From Corinectria fuckeliana (taxonomy: Eukaryota > Ascomycota > Sordariomycetes > Hypocreales > Nectriaceae), in NCBI GenBank assembly GCA_019137255.1, contig WPDH01000027.1, positions 248,001-312,000 on the forward strand: 64,000 bases of DNA, read 5' to 3'. A program made the position numbers and the translations under genes. How positions within the stretch are numbered: position 1 is the stretch's first letter; every line of letters begins with the position of its first letter. Under the pieces are notes generated by a model, which did no database searches, was not told the origin of the DNA, and was given only the letters and a program-made list of their open reading frames with translations. Below are positions 1-12,571 of the stretch, in pieces.

Positions 1-90
1 GATGCCCCACCAGCAACAAGGTAATTCGGGACGAGAAACTCTGATAGAGCCCCACGAGAAAATATTCAGTGCATAAGCACAATGCATGCA

Positions 91-136
91 ATGGGGATGG
101 GCATGGGGATGGGCATGGAGATGTGGGCGTGGGCAT
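91..136. repeat. Degenerate 12-bp tandem repeat (GGGCATGGGGAT)n
   Basis: About four imperfect copies of a G-rich 12-bp unit that drifts to GGGCGTGGGCAT at its end. It codes for nothing recognised. Confidence 0.7.
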
Positions 137-683
137 GGACGCAACGCTTGTATTCGTAAGGATATATATATACTTAACTTGAATGAGCGGCCCAGCCTTT
201 CCCTCCGAGGTTTTCAGTTGCCGGAGATGTCACAAAAGACGGAAGAAGACCGTAGATATCTACTTAGACTATCTAATAATCTACACAACCTAAGTAGATT
301 GGTTGCGCTGTGATGATCTGACAATGCCACAAGGGTTACATAAGAATCGCACTTGTTTCGGGCATCACTCCAGGGCACCCGATTGGCCAGGTAGACTAGC
401 GCAGAGGAGGACGTAACCTAGCAACTGGGTTAACGAGATCGGGTTTTACTATTAGATGGCCTATGAGAGCCACGAGAGCGGTCATTCTTTTTATTTACTT
501 TCTTGATCTGACGATGAACGGTCTTCGTCGCGTTCAAAGGGGTGTTCCGCTCGGGGGCCAAGGGGGACCGAAATGCCGAATGCGACATGGACATGGTTTC
601 AAACGAGGAGAAGAGACAAGAGACAAGGGAAAGCCACTTTATTGACCACATGTGAGAGAGCGTGGCAGTTGACGCCCAGACTT

Positions 684-725
684 GCTTGCTTGCGTGTGTG
701 TGCGCGTGCGTGCGTGTGTGCGTGT
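684..725. repeat. (TG/CG)n alternating purine-pyrimidine tract
   Basis: Alternating TG and TGCG dinucleotides over about 40 bp, a microsatellite of the type that can form Z-DNA. Confidence 0.7.
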
Positions 726-3700
726 CTCGCCTTTGCTCTGATCCCAGCACCCACTCGGCTAGATATGTATCTGCATGCAGCCTGCAGATGACTTGGCGTC
801 TTGTCGATTGGCTGCGGGGTGTGTGTTGATAGCAACCGCAGAACTGTCTCTATCTATGTACTGTACTAAGTGCGAAATACTAACTCAGTTGTCGATACAT
901 CCGACATGGAGCGATGATCCCCGCTCTCAAGAGATTTCGAGAACAGAGATGACGCAAGCTCTTTTCCCATGACTCCGCCTCGCGAGCATTCCGTCTCAGG
1001 GTAGACAGATAGGGAGCAAACCCCTTCTTGCTCGTTATTGGGCAGATTCATTCAACCACCCGGGTATGTCATGGATGGGTTACTCATACCCGGATTGCTC
1101 TGTTGCAAAAATGATCTGTCTGATGAGCTTTCTCTTAACTTGTTAACTTGTCCCACACCCGTTCGATGCTTGGCGAGAGCTTGTTGGTTGTTGGGGCCCC
1201 TCTCCCCCCACAACGGGACAAGCCTGCGTTTTGTGGCGTTTGCCGTTCTCCCACGTTCTCTCCCGCGTTGTGTTTTGACAAAAACTTGTTTTCTTTCGCC
1301 GGTCACGGGTCTAGGAGGTACTAGACCTTTTTGTTAGTAGTTCTGTTGATGGGCGTGTTGAAAGTGTCTCGCCCGCGGATAAGAAGCTCCGTCTGTAAAA
1401 CATTCGGGAATCGAGTGTTCATGGTGACTTGCTGATCTCTCAACTGCCTGCCGCAGGGGTAAGACAGCATTCTTAGCCATCTTTGACTCTGTCTTTGGCG
1501 TTGATGCGTGTGGCTGCGAGACTTGCATATGTACCTAGTCGAAATTGACCGCTCAAGCACGAGCCTACAATAGTCTGAGCCCCCCCCCAAGTCGTTCACT
1601 GGGATCCTGGCAGCAGCTCCCTATTGGCGTCTGCAGCTGGTAATTTACCATGTTTTGTGAACGGAAGACACAAGATGGCAAAACCGTGGGAATTATTGTT
1701 TGGCCTGGTGAGCTCGCTAGCTGGTAACGTCCGGGGAGGGTATCCAACATGAAACGAGTCGAACACGTTTCGATTGTATGAGGACTGCTCGTGATATCGT
1801 GATTGAAAGAGCTAACCTAGAGTTCGCGGTCGTCGCGGGTTCCATTAACACAATGCATACCACTAGTATGAATATTGGCAGGAGTCGAACTCAACGAGGC
1901 CTTGCTCTGCTAGTCCTACTACGTCCAGTATAATGAGTTGGTGTTTGCGGGAATGTCATGAACGGTAGTTTCACGAGTTTTGTTAACAGGTTTCCGTGTG
2001 CGCTCCAATTGGGATATCGGTATCAGTTCTAGAACCGGTATTAGGTTGTCGATCATATGACACGAAGAACTAGCATCTACAGCAATACAGCAGATGACTG
2101 AAGCGTGTCTCACCCGCACATAAATCATGCCTCTCTAGACGGCCTTGGATGGCGTGAACATGTACGCAGGTATTGGGACGGACAGAACAGGAGATACCAG
2201 TACACTGGCAACTTAAACCTAGAAATAACTCTCTAGGTTAACAGCTAAACGCTAGCGGATAAAACAAAACACATAACGCATCGAGGACATCGAAGTGGTC
2301 AGACCATTGAAGTCGGCGTCCCCTCCCTCGTAATAGGAAGTCCGGTAGCAGTTGAAGAGAGAGGTTGCGCGAGTATGGGACTCAGAGGCCGCGATATCTC
2401 CGATATTCAATGGCTTCGGCTACGGGGAAACGCCAAGTCATACTTCGTTGTGACGCAGTGGCGCATCTAGAAAGTCACGGATAAGCACAACGTGTTTGCT
2501 CATTGTACAGCGGGATTCAGGTTTGATCGCTATGCCTCTGGTATTCTCGATCCTAGTCAAAACACGACATCATACCTGACTGAGAAACACTAGTAGGCAA
2601 TCTAATTATCGTAAACAACGACTAGTCGAAGGCGGTAGCCCTCTTCTGACATTCTCGCCTAGTTCACAGGACGGGCGAGCGTTAAGTTGTTCAATCCAAT
2701 AAGACAATACTAGATCGTTGATCGTAGAAAATGGTTATACAGACCCCGTTGTATTGCTAAAAATTCATGACATGCGGATATGTTGGAACGATAGCTTTGT
2801 TGGCGGGATGAAGTGGAAGGTCATGAACGTTGTGCGATCCGTACGCCGCCGGCCTACAGCGAACAAACATGTAACAGGAGAAAGGACTTCGTACGAACTG
2901 AACACCTGTCAGGGGACGCCATGCCGTGGGTTTTCGCAGAAGCTGTAGGCACAAACCATTTGCATATACGGCCGAGGGACAAGCCACGCAGTGAATTCCG
3001 TGAGGAGGTCACCATTGTCACACGGATCACCTCGCACATGATTCACCTCGACGACCCGGCTCGAGTTGCCCTATCAAGGATACGTAGCATGGGCGTCTTG
3101 ATAACATGAGCAACCCCGGTCCTGGTTTCTGACGAAGGGTCAAGTGCCTGAGGTCTTCGCTGAATCTGCACGGGGGCCTGCATTGCTTGCTCAGTCACCT
3201 TTGCGCCTATTGGCTTTGGGAGCCGGTGGTCTTGGCCGAGGTCGAAGCGGTCTGGGGTGTTTGCGCCCGGGCACGCACCCGTCCCGTTAAGACCAGGATG
3301 CCGTGGTAGTCAGGCTTAGATGCTGAACGTCCCTGACGCCGGTGTGGCTTGGACACAAGCACGGCAGGCGGCCGCCCCAAACGGCCTTGGGAGCGATGAT
3401 GCAGCGATGCGGTGAGCGACGCATGCTGAAGCCGGTGGCTGCAGAGAGCTTGACGAGGCGAAGACTCGCATAGTCACAAGAGTGGTATGCGTGAGGAGCT
3501 GCTTTGTGCTGCGTTGGCCGTGATACTATTCGCGTCGTCGTAGATGTTTTGCTTTGACCTGACAACGGTGAAATCATCAAGGACGAGGTTGTGACAGGGG
3601 TATCAAGAGCCGGACAGTAGCATGACCGGACCGGCGAGTCCAAGAGCCTCGGCAGCATCAAAGCTAATTAATTGGCGTTTAGACTCAATGCCACACGTCA

Positions 3701-5280
3701 CATGCCGCTTTATCAATGGGCAGAGGACCGGAAGGATTGCCATGCTGGTAGTCAGTCAGTTGAGGCTTCGGCGTGATGGCTGAGAACCGACCTGCTCCTT
3801 TTGGGGGGTTATCACGTAGTACCGACGTACGAAGTTGTACAGGTAGGCACTCATTTCAGGAACATGTGGATGGAATGTATGGCCGATTTCCTGACCATAG
3901 ACACGGCGTCAATGAAGGACGGACATGTTGGTGACGGACAGGGCGTGGTTTGAGGCATGGAGTTGGGAGTGAATGAGAAAGAGTGGACCCATCATGGATG
4001 GTCTTTGAGGAGCCAGCGCTGTGCAGGTAGCCAGCCTGCTTTGAGCTATGTTTACTTTATATCCGAGACGGTTATTGAGCAGAAGAGATAACAGTGTTTG
4101 GTGGTTTGATGGCCCTTGTTCGAGGTTGATGGCTTGACGTTGCAACTTGCGGCCTGTGTACTTCGTAAGCTTGATTGGATAAGGCAGGCAAATGTTTTCT
4201 GAGTGGAGGAGCATGAGAGGGAGGACGACCAGCTGCATTGAGTCTCTTCAGGATTGGTCCAATGACGAACGAACGGCAAGCGGCCGCAGAAGTGGAGCCG
4301 GCCGTTGCGTTCTAGCGCGTTTCAGGCTTTCTGCCCCTGAGCGCATCCCCTAAGTTAGCAGGTAACCCCAGGCTAGAGGGCTGAGGACCTGGGATCCGCA
4401 GCATGAGCTTATTTGGCTTCTTGCGGAAAACCCGAGGTCAGTGGGCAAGGGGAAGAAAGGATTCAGGTGTGCGAAGTACATACATAGGTAGGTACTAGTA
4501 CTTACTACTATGTAGTATCTACTTATGCAGTAGTGGGATTTCTTGTTAGGGTGGTAGTTAGTCTGTCGACCGGCCTGTTGGTATTGCCCGCCTTAGGTTG
4601 AAACGCCCGGTTCGTTTCGCTTCCCGCAAGCACATGCCTAGATACCTTATATGCTCTTTACGTTGATATGATTATTTCATCTACTCGTTATTGCTGGCAC
4701 CCTTGCAAGCTCAAGTCTAACGTTGAGACGCAGCGAGAGAGAGCAAAGAGGAAATGAAAAAGAAAGCTGCACAAGTGTTTGCTCTAGTTGTCGATTAGAG
4801 CTCTACCCAAACTTCCATTGTCTGTTTCGTTAGAAGCCGAGGAACCCTCCCGTCCCCACCTAAATCGCTGGCATCGACGCCAAACCCCTGCACCGGTAAG
4901 TCCAGGCGAGATCTACGAAGGGTATCGGAGACTCGGAGTGGTAGAAACGTATACGAACCCTGTAATCTCCATGATCTGCATTGGTCGGCCGCGGGGCTCT
5001 TGAGTCCACAGTCCATCTGCTTGTTCGTCTGTGTGAGACGACGCTGTGCAACAACAGGAGCAAGCGCCCCCCTCCCCATCCTCCAATATCGTCCGTCACT
5101 CGTCAGGCTGTAGGTCAGTGATCAATCGGTGACAATCCTCCGGGCAGTATACTTCGCACGGACAGCTCGGATGATTCATTCGTCTCCCAGAGCACGAGCC
5201 GCAGGTCACGAGCGTCTAGAAGCAAGCTACCTAGGTACGCAGCAGACCTTTGCCATGACCGCCATCGTGAGCCATGTTAC

Positions 5281-5310
5281 GTGTGTGTGAGTGTGAGTGT
5301 GAGTGTGAGT
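5281..5310. repeat. (GTGTGA)n microsatellite
   Basis: GTGTGTGTGA followed by GTGTGA-type units, 30 bp in total, in non-coding DNA. Confidence 0.85.
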
Positions 5311-5568
5311 CCGTGTACCTCAAGTGTTAGTGACACGAAAAGCCAGCACATCGTCGCCATGCACAAACTCCAGCAAGTATTTCGTACATCTACGCCTAGC
5401 GGATCTATCTACTCTGTACTGGAGGAACAGAGAAGCCCGCCGAGAGGTTGTTGAGCCTGCCGAGCCTCCACTTCCGCTCCGTTACACACCCTTGAAGTGC
5501 GAGACCCCTCGATAAGTTATCCCGTCATCCCATCTCCATCCCCCGTCATGCTCTACGCTATTAGCCAT

Positions 5569-5592
5569 CAGCCTCAGCCTCAGCCTCAGCCC
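5569..5592. repeat. (CAGCCT)n microsatellite
   Basis: About four copies of CAGCCT in non-coding DNA. Confidence 0.85.
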
Positions 5593-6319
5593 AATCTGCC
5601 ATGTTAATGCGGGAGCTGAATGTAGGTACGGAGCAGGCACGGGGCGCAGGCGAGAGCCATCAAAGAAAACCTTGCAAAACATCTCGGACCTGGGCCGCCC
5701 AGCAGCGAGAATGCCATGTGCGGTGTTATGCTTCATCTTTGACGAACAGCCAGAGGGGTGCACACACAGCACAAAGAGCGCAACACAACCTAAGGTGTGG
5801 CGTGAGCAAGAGCCCTATTGGCCCAATCCTTAACAACAGTGCTTGGTTAGCACACGCACACTATTATTGTACTCCGTACTATCCCATATCGTAGTAGTAG
5901 GCCCTCGTGGGGATGAATCGTCACCGGGTCGAGCTACGACGCTGCCGTGGGTATCATGGAGACAGGAGAGCTGCCGAGACGTCCATATTTTAGCCCGGCA
6001 TCCTCATCCATCGCTCAGCTGGCTGGAACGCCCGAAAGGGTCAAGAAATGCCACCTAAAGTGCCCAGGCACGCGCGCGCGAGGCGAGACCGCCTGGACCC
6101 ATCCATGGCCTTGACTACCTGGGCCACGGACCACTGAGCTTCCAAGGTTTACAGGGCTAGCCCAGTGGAAGGAGTGCTAACGACCGAGAGTCTAGCGGGC
6201 TCCATCCTGCAGCCCGGGCCCCAGATTATAGGCCCGGTACCTCACAGATCACCGGCTCCCTGGGTAGTAGGTACCTGCCCTAACAAAGCAACCAAGGATC
6301 TCAGGTTGCCCATCTTTCT

Positions 6320-6794
6320 GTTCACAAGACCCTCACCTTCGTCCAACACAGCCCTCCTCTTATTCTTCTTCTTTCCTTCACCCTCTTTTTCTCCTTCGTA
6401 CACCGCAGAACCTGCTGAGCACGTCCTCTCGTTTTATTCTCTCTTTTTTTTTTTGCAGCAGGCCCCCGCCTGTTCGTTCCACTCCTTCATCCCCTTCGTT
6501 AACCTCTCGTCGACTTCTGGTCTGATTCACACTCGTTGCGACGCAGTTGGTCGCAACACGTTCATTCTTCTCAGGTGCTCCGGTATCACCTGCAGTCTCT
6601 CCGCTTCCTCTTTTCCCTTGTTAACTCTTCCCCAAGTGAAGAGAAAGTCCGACTTCATTCTTCGTTGCCACAGGCCTTGAGACCGTTACCAACATAGCTG
6701 CGTCTTCTGCGCTGCTTCTCCCTCAGAAACACCAACCCTTCGTCTGAATCGTGGAACTGGTGCGCCTTTGTTGCCAATCGCAAACACCGGTACG
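6320..6794 (+). promoter_or_regulatory. Pyrimidine-rich leader of the DUF1996 gene
   Basis: Long C/T runs (for example around 6355-6400 and 6430-6460) lead into the ATG at 6795. CT-rich leaders are common just upstream of well-expressed fungal genes. A 171-codon frame inside it (6165-6680) is Ser/Phe/Pro-rich because of the CT bias and is read here as untranslated sequence. The transcription start cannot be placed from sequence alone. Confidence 0.5.
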
Positions 6795-8487
6795 ATGAAG
6801 TTCACCACGACCGCTTCCATCGCGGTGCTGGCTGCCACCGCCGTGGCCAGGAAGGACGGAACCTTCGCCGTCCTGCACTTCAACGGCAAAGAGTTGACCA
6901 AGGGTCGCATGGATCCCATCATCGCCCCGGGCGAGGTCTTCAGCCACGTCCACAGCGTCATGGGTGGCAGCGGCTTCGGCTCCAGCGCCACTGGCAAGGA
7001 CATGTTGAAATCAAAGTGCAGTAACGCCCTCGTCAAGGGTGACAATAGCGCATATTGGTTCCCTTCGCTCTATTTCCACGACCCGGACACCGGCGATTTC
7101 GAATCCGTCGACCTCTATTACTTCAACGCTTACTACTTGTGAGTCCTGACTCTCCCCTTGGCAGTTCTTGGGTCTACGCGACGTGTGGGCCCCTTCTCGG
7201 AAGTCAGTCGCTAACACGGGACATAGCTTCGAGGCTACCAACGACGATGTCAAGCCTTTCCCTGCCGGCCTGAACATAGTGTCAGGTGACGCCATGACCC
7301 GTGTCATGCCCGAGACTGGTTCCAAAGTCAACCTCGATCCCTCGAAGGGACCTGTCAACCCTGCTCGGATGACCTGCCCCCGCCAGTCATATGACATCCC
7401 GTCCTGGCCTGCCGACTCTGACGGTACCATGGCCGGTGTTGGCGATGCCATAAACCTCGGCGAAGGCGTGGGCTTCCCCGACCGAACTTGCGACGGCACG
7501 TTTTCACCTCTGCGCGCTGATGTCCATTTCCCGTCCTGCTACAACCCCGACGCCGGCCTCACCAACTACAAGAAGAACATGGTGTTCCCCTCAGACAATG
7601 ATGGGAAGCTGGACTGCCCTAAGGGCTACATTCATGTTCCCCAGCTCTTCTACGAGGTGTACTGGGATACTCAACCGTTCCAGGGCCGCTGGGAAGAGGG
7701 AAAGGGCGAGCAGCCTTTTGTCTGGTCCAACGGCGACGTGACTGGTTACAGCAGCCATGCCGATTTCCTGGCTGGATGGGACGAGGACCTCCTCCAGCAC
7801 ATAATCGACACTTGCAACACTGGTACTAGTGGCATGGACACTTGCCCGGGCCTGTTCTACGGCCTCAACGATGAGAAGTGCACCATTAAATCCGAGGTCG
7901 ACGAGAAGGTCGACGGCACCTTGAGCCAGCTGCCTGGAAATTGCAAACTCGCCGGCTTCAAGTATGGCAACGGTGACTCTGGCAACTCTTCTGGCGGCGG
8001 TGGCTCAACCACATCTGCCAGCAGCAAGGCTTCCGGGGGTGACGCTACCGCCAGCGCTTCCAAGGTCGCTTCCTCCAGCGCTTCCAAGGTCGCTTCCTCC
8101 AGCGCCGATGTTTCCCGCGCCGCAGCTACCACTACGAAGTATGCGGCCGCAGACAAAACCACGACCTTGGCTCCCTACAAAGTGACCGACTCCGCCGACG
8201 CCGTATCGGCTTCTACAGCGGCTGTTTCGACCTCTGAGGCTGCTTCTTACTCAAAGGCTCCCGAGGCCGTCACTGTCAGTTCTGAGACCGAGGCTGTCAA
8301 GCCCACTGCCATCTATAGCAACACTCACAAATCTACCTGCAAGCGCAAGACTCATACCGTCTGGAACACCGTCACCGTCACCGAAACGGCGCCCAGCGCT
8401 CCTACCCAGACTGACAATGCTGTTTACAAGAGGGACCACGATCTCGTCCGAAAACATATGCACAGTCACGGGCGTCGCCGCTTCTGA
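6795..8487 (+). CDS. Secreted DUF1996-domain protein
   Basis: Two exons, 6795-7138 and 7227-8487, give 534 aa. The intron (7139-7226) has donor GTGAGT, branch CTAAC and acceptor TAG. The start is chosen because it opens a signal peptide (MKFTTTASIAVLAATAVA). Residues about 25-270 match the fungal DUF1996 family: SHVHSVMGG near the N-terminus, the Phe-Phe-Glu-Ala segment across the splice, then PFPAGLNIVSGDA and RTCDGTFSPLRADVHFPSC. The C-terminal 260 residues are Ser/Ala/Thr-rich, suiting O-mannosylation, with a repeated SASKVASS block. There is no hydrophobic GPI tail. Instead the protein ends in a basic His/Arg-rich stretch after a Lys-Arg pair. The family is extracellular, but its biochemical role is not established. 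It is a single gene flanked by non-coding DNA. Confidence 0.9.
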
Positions 8488-9188
8488 AATGGCTTACTTT
8501 GTTGAGTTCCCTGTTTCTTGAACAAAACATTGCTAGGGAAGCCCGGGTGGTACACCGACTTGGGGCTATCCTCGTACCGTGATGATTGTGGCCCGAGGAG
8601 GTACTTTGCACATGGATCTGAAGGAATCTGTCGTGGCGGGAAGGGTAAAAGCGTGGAACGATTTGGTTGGGGCATTTCCTCATTCACCAAACTCCCTATG
8701 GGGGTTGGATATTCCATTCTTGACTTGTAAATTTTGACAAGACATATTTTCACTTCTCGAGGGCGAACGCGCAGACGCAACCCCTGCCCGTTATGAATTT
8801 AGGGCCCCCAAATGGGATATGAGCATGATCTGTGTACCTTATCAACCGCTTAATTCCTACGTCTTCTACTGGGTGATGTCCTGGGCCTTTGGTGAAACGT
8901 GACATCAAAGAAAACTAAGACTTGACAAAGAATAACTAAATAGTGCGCCTTTGGTAGGATGCATATACGAACGTCAAGGAGAGCAAGGTGCTGCAAGGAA
9001 GAGGACCTCGACTTTTTAGGACCAAGTACAACCAGGGGCTAATTAGGAGGTCGCCTGTAGGCTGTAAGTCCTAAAGTTGTAGCGGGTGAATGTCGGGTAA
9101 ATATGACGCCTGTCGCAACTGGCAGCGAGCATTTTTCACTCCAGCAACAACTCGCCAGCGACTTGTGTCTGTACTTCGACACCTCAAC
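8488..9188. other. 3' end of the DUF1996 gene and promoter of the rRNA methyltransferase gene
   Basis: No gene is seen. An in-frame extension of the next gene back to an ATG at 9090 adds 33 residues that do not look conserved. I treat it as leader. Confidence 0.5.
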
Positions 9189-11114
9189 ATGTCCCTCTAT
9201 CATGAGGCAGCCGAGTTCCTAGTCGGATCATCGTCTGGAGGGGGTAGTCTCAAATCCCGGGTTTTCAAGAAGAAAAATCTCAAGTCTCCACCCAACCAAT
9301 TGTATGCTCTTGTCTTGGAGACTTGCAAATGGAGTCCTGTCCTCAAAGAAGTCATTGAGAAGTCGGAGCTTCTCAAACATGAACGCAAGGTTGGCACCCC
9401 CGATCGGAACAATTTCCGCTCCCTTTGTACATTTGCTGACTCTGATCACCAGCTCACGCCGGAACTATCATTGCTCTTGGCGCATGATCTATTGCTAGTC
9501 AAGAAGGGCATCGCTCTCCCCCAGAGCCATGGACTGCGAGCATGTGTCGAGAGGCACAAAGGCCGGCTTACTTCTGAGCTTACGCGAGCTCGATTACGAA
9601 GAAAAGTAGCGTCTCTCGAGACGTTGAAAGAACAGATTGAAAAGGAATCCGCCGGCGAGGAAGCCAACTATCCGCGTTGGGTTCGCGTGAATGCGATAAA
9701 AAGCAGTCTAGAGGACCAGCTGGAAACGACGTTTTCGGCCTTCACGAGGGCTGGCTCGGTTCAGGATGTCATCACGAAGTCAGGCAAGCATATATTCATC
9801 GACCCGCACGTCCCCAACCTTGTCGCCGTTACTTCAGGCATCGACCTCACAAAGACTGAAGCCTACACCTCGGGCAAGATCATTCTCCAAGACAAGGCAT
9901 CTTGCTTTCCAGCCTATCTACTGGACCCCCGACCTGAAGATGGAGACTTGATCGATGCTTGCTCCGCACCTGGAAACAAGACCACGCACCTGGCAGCCAT
10001 TCTCAAAGGACACCGGCCGGAGTTTGAGGCGCCCCCACAGATCATCTATGCATTCGAGAAGGATTCCAGACGAGCACAGACCTTGGAGAAGATGGTGACC
10101 ACGGCTGGCTCAAAGACCGACACACGCATTGGGTTTGGTCAGGACTTTCTACAAGTGGACCCACATGCGGAGAGATACAAATCCGTGGGAGCTCTTCTGC
10201 TGGATCCGAGTTGCTCCGGGAGCGGCATTGTTGGACGAGATTCCATGCCAGATCTTTATCTACCAGAACTTTCCAGCACCACGGAGAAAGGGACGACAGG
10301 GAAGGCAAACAAGCGTAAGAGGAAACATGCGGAGGTCGAGGCGGAGGAGCCCCGGAACGTCATTGTGGATGACGACGGGAATGAGACGGTCATGCAGTCC
10401 GAGAAGGATCTCGAGGCTCGATTGGAGGCCTTGTCAGGCTTTCAGCTAACCCTGCTCCTGCATGCCTTCCGCTTTACTTCAGCGAAGAAGATAACCTACT
10501 CGACATGCTCGGTTCACATGCAAGAGAACGAGCGCGTGGTCATGCGGGCCCTCCAATCGGATATTGCAAAGGAGAGGAGCTGGGGCATTATGCTAAGAAA
10601 AGACCAGGTCACCGGTATGAGAGAGTGGCCCGTTCGAGGTTTGACCTCGGCATGTGGGGACAACGGGGAGGTAGCCGACGCATGCATCCGCTCATACAAA
10701 GATGACGGCCAAGGCGTCATGGGGTTCTTCGTCGCCGGCTTCGTGCGGCTTGGTGCCCAAGATGCCGGGTCTGGGGACGACGACGAGGGCCCATACTTAC
10801 GAGACGATGACGGTGCCATCATCCGAGATGTGCTTGGGATGCCGGTGCTGAAATCTACTGGAGCCCCGGTTTCTTATAACGCGCGAGATGAGCTTGGAGC
10901 TGAGGGGGAGAAGCAGAAGGGCGTTGCCGAAGAAGAGGAGGATGAGGAAGAAGAAGAAGACGACGACGATGATGATAGCAGCAATAGCGACGCCAGCGAC
11001 GACAGATCTGCAGAGATCTCCAAAGATTCAAGACACCATCGCGGGGTGGGGGTTTCAGCTATGGACGACGATGAAGATGAAGATGAAGATGAGTGGCAAG
11101 GGCTTGGAGATTGA
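9189..11114 (+). CDS. RCM1: 25S rRNA m5C methyltransferase, Rcm1/NSUN5 family
   Basis: Single exon, 641 aa. The family (yeast Rcm1, human NSUN5) puts a 5-methyl group on one cytosine of large-subunit rRNA, using S-adenosylmethionine, in the nucleolus. The sequence shows an N-terminal region beginning MSLYHEAAEFL (the typical family start, hence the choice of 9189 over the in-frame ATG at 9090), then PRWVRVNAIK, SAM-binding motif I DACSAPGNKTTH at about 256-267, motif IV DPSCSGSG with Cys342, and motif VI TYSTCSVHMQENE with catalytic-type Cys440. A lysine-rich insert (KANKRKRKHAE) lies between motifs IV and VI. The C-terminus (from about 577) is a long Glu/Asp run ending in a second acidic patch, typical of nucleolar proteins. 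Confidence 0.92.
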   Translation: MSLYHEAAEFLVGSSSGGGSLKSRVFKKKNLKSPPNQLYALVLETCKWSPVLKEVIEKSELLKHERKVGTPDRNNFRSLCTFADSDHQLTPELSLLLAHDLLLVKKGIALPQSHGLRACVERHKGRLTSELTRARLRRKVASLETLKEQIEKESAGEEANYPRWVRVNAIKSSLEDQLETTFSAFTRAGSVQDVITKSGKHIFIDPHVPNLVAVTSGIDLTKTEAYTSGKIILQDKASCFPAYLLDPRPEDGDLIDACSAPGNKTTHLAAILKGHRPEFEAPPQIIYAFEKDSRRAQTLEKMVTTAGSKTDTRIGFGQDFLQVDPHAERYKSVGALLLDPSCSGSGIVGRDSMPDLYLPELSSTTEKGTTGKANKRKRKHAEVEAEEPRNVIVDDDGNETVMQSEKDLEARLEALSGFQLTLLLHAFRFTSAKKITYSTCSVHMQENERVVMRALQSDIAKERSWGIMLRKDQVTGMREWPVRGLTSACGDNGEVADACIRSYKDDGQGVMGFFVAGFVRLGAQDAGSGDDDEGPYLRDDDGAIIRDVLGMPVLKSTGAPVSYNARDELGAEGEKQKGVAEEEEDEEEEEDDDDDDSSNSDASDDRSAEISKDSRHHRGVGVSAMDDDEDEDEDEWQGLGD

Positions 11115-12571
11115 TCCGCCATGGCGGAAGCGGCGTGGAAGATAGAATTCGACCGACGTCAAGCTAAGATTGACCGGGTTTCCTACTAGTGGTCGATTTG
11201 CAAACGAACGGTACGTGCCGAGGCACTGCGACACAACCCTGAATCACAACCCTTGAACGACTACGATAGCGGAGGCGGCTCAGGGTCCCTGGCGCGCAAG
11301 GCCATGCTAAATCGAGTCATTTTTTCCTGATCTCAGGCCATATGATGCTGACAAAAGAAAACGTGGCCGGCGTCCGATCACGTCAAATCCGAATCCCGCC
11401 CTCGATCCTTTCCCACTTAGGAAATTACCAGGATGCGCCGCCCTGCCCTAAATGGGAGGGAGGGGCCGTACTTCGTACAACATACTTACAAGGTTCTCGC
11501 GTCAGCCTCAGTCGGGAATAAGACCGGCCGACGGGCGGCTTCGCGATGGCAACTAAGCGCGATGGTGGCCTGAGTCTGCTATCTGCTGCTGCCTACTGTA
11601 CCGCCATCTCGGCCGGTCAGGGCACCTGATGTCTCTAATCGTGAGGCTCTGGCACTGGGGCGTAGCTAGCCCAAGACTATCGACAGGGCTATCGGCTTTG
11701 GTCCATCGCTAGAGCAGGGCTGGAATGAAAGTCCAACGGGGATCGACACACCATGGCCACTCAGACACACTTCCTAGGCGTATCGGAGCCGAAATCACGG
11801 ACGACGGTGCGGTCCTCGGCGCCACGCCGCCTACGAGGTACGACCATACCTAATTTGGAGTTGTGAATCCGTGGCTGCGGGTCCCTGCCTCGGGCGTGCT
11901 GAGACGAGCACCCTCAAGCAGACAATGCTCCGAACGGACTTTCCAACAAGCACCCGCCGTTCTGTTTCTCCCTTCTGCTGGGCTTCTAGGCTCCGTGCGT
12001 GCCATGCTCTATTACAAATGCTTGTAGAGGACCCTGGCCCTCCGGCGAGGCTCCGCAAGCAAGGATGCCGGCAGTGCGGCATTCAGAGGAACGACACGCG
12101 AGATGAGTAACATGGGACGGATTGTTGGGCCCGGGCCGTGTCGTGGACGACCGGGATTGGGATTCGCGCCTTTTACCGCCGAGCCTCCGATCTTGCATCC
12201 ATCCATCTCTTTGCTATCCTGCGAACGGGGTTTGTGCTGGCAAATCCGTACCGACGCCTTGTCAGCCTGCAGCATCCATCGTACGGGCCCGAGGCACACA
12301 CACCACCCAGGACATCGGACGGATCCACGACCCATTTCGTGATCGGGACGGGCGTCGTTGGGTTCGGGGTGGATCTGGATTAAAAACGAACCCTGTATAG
12401 AATCTTGCCGGCGTACCATATATATCTATCTGTATTGCGTCCGGACCCCCGTTCCCTTGGTAAACCACAACCCAGCTCATCCTGACTGGCCCTTTATCAC
12501 TGTCGAGGACTCCCGTCCACGAACCAACCACCTCGACCGATCACGACAGCACGCTTCTCCGTACGACCACG
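11115..12571. other. Intergenic region upstream of the DHA1 transporter
   Basis: Only short overlapping frames, with no domain in any. It holds the word GTACTTCGTAC (11468-11478), one of a dispersed family described in the findings. Confidence 0.5.
12418..12426 (+). promoter_or_regulatory. TATA-like box ATATATATC
   Basis: The only clear alternating TA stretch in this intergenic region. It lies about 150 bp before the transporter ATG, a plausible core-promoter position. Confidence 0.35.

Larger units (their letters stand above)
1..6300. other. Gene-poor region, no supported gene
   Basis: No open frame here looks like a conserved protein on either strand. The longest frames (such as 3287-3661 minus, 124 codons) have no recognisable domain and no intron pattern that extends them. 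GC content is lower than in the coding parts, and in-frame stops are frequent around 1750-2750. That could mean old decayed sequence, but I cannot identify its source. Several short tandem repeats occur. A cluster of TA-rich near-palindromic words (TAGGTA, TACTAG, TACTAC, TAGTATC) sits at about 4480-4530. Confidence 0.5.

Noticed and set aside
1876..1892. GAGTTCGACTC-like box suggesting a tRNA on the minus strand
   Set aside because: The T-arm does not pair and no A-box or acceptor stem can be placed at the right distance.
3287..3661. 124-codon minus-strand frame
   Set aside because: No recognisable domain, no supporting introns, composition like random sequence.
6165..6680. 171-codon frame before the DUF1996 gene
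   Set aside because: Low-complexity Ser/Phe/Pro text from the CT-rich leader; no conserved feature.
9090..9188. In-frame upstream extension of the rRNA methyltransferase
   Set aside because: Adds 33 residues that do not resemble the family. The Met at 9189 gives the typical MSLYHEAAEF start.
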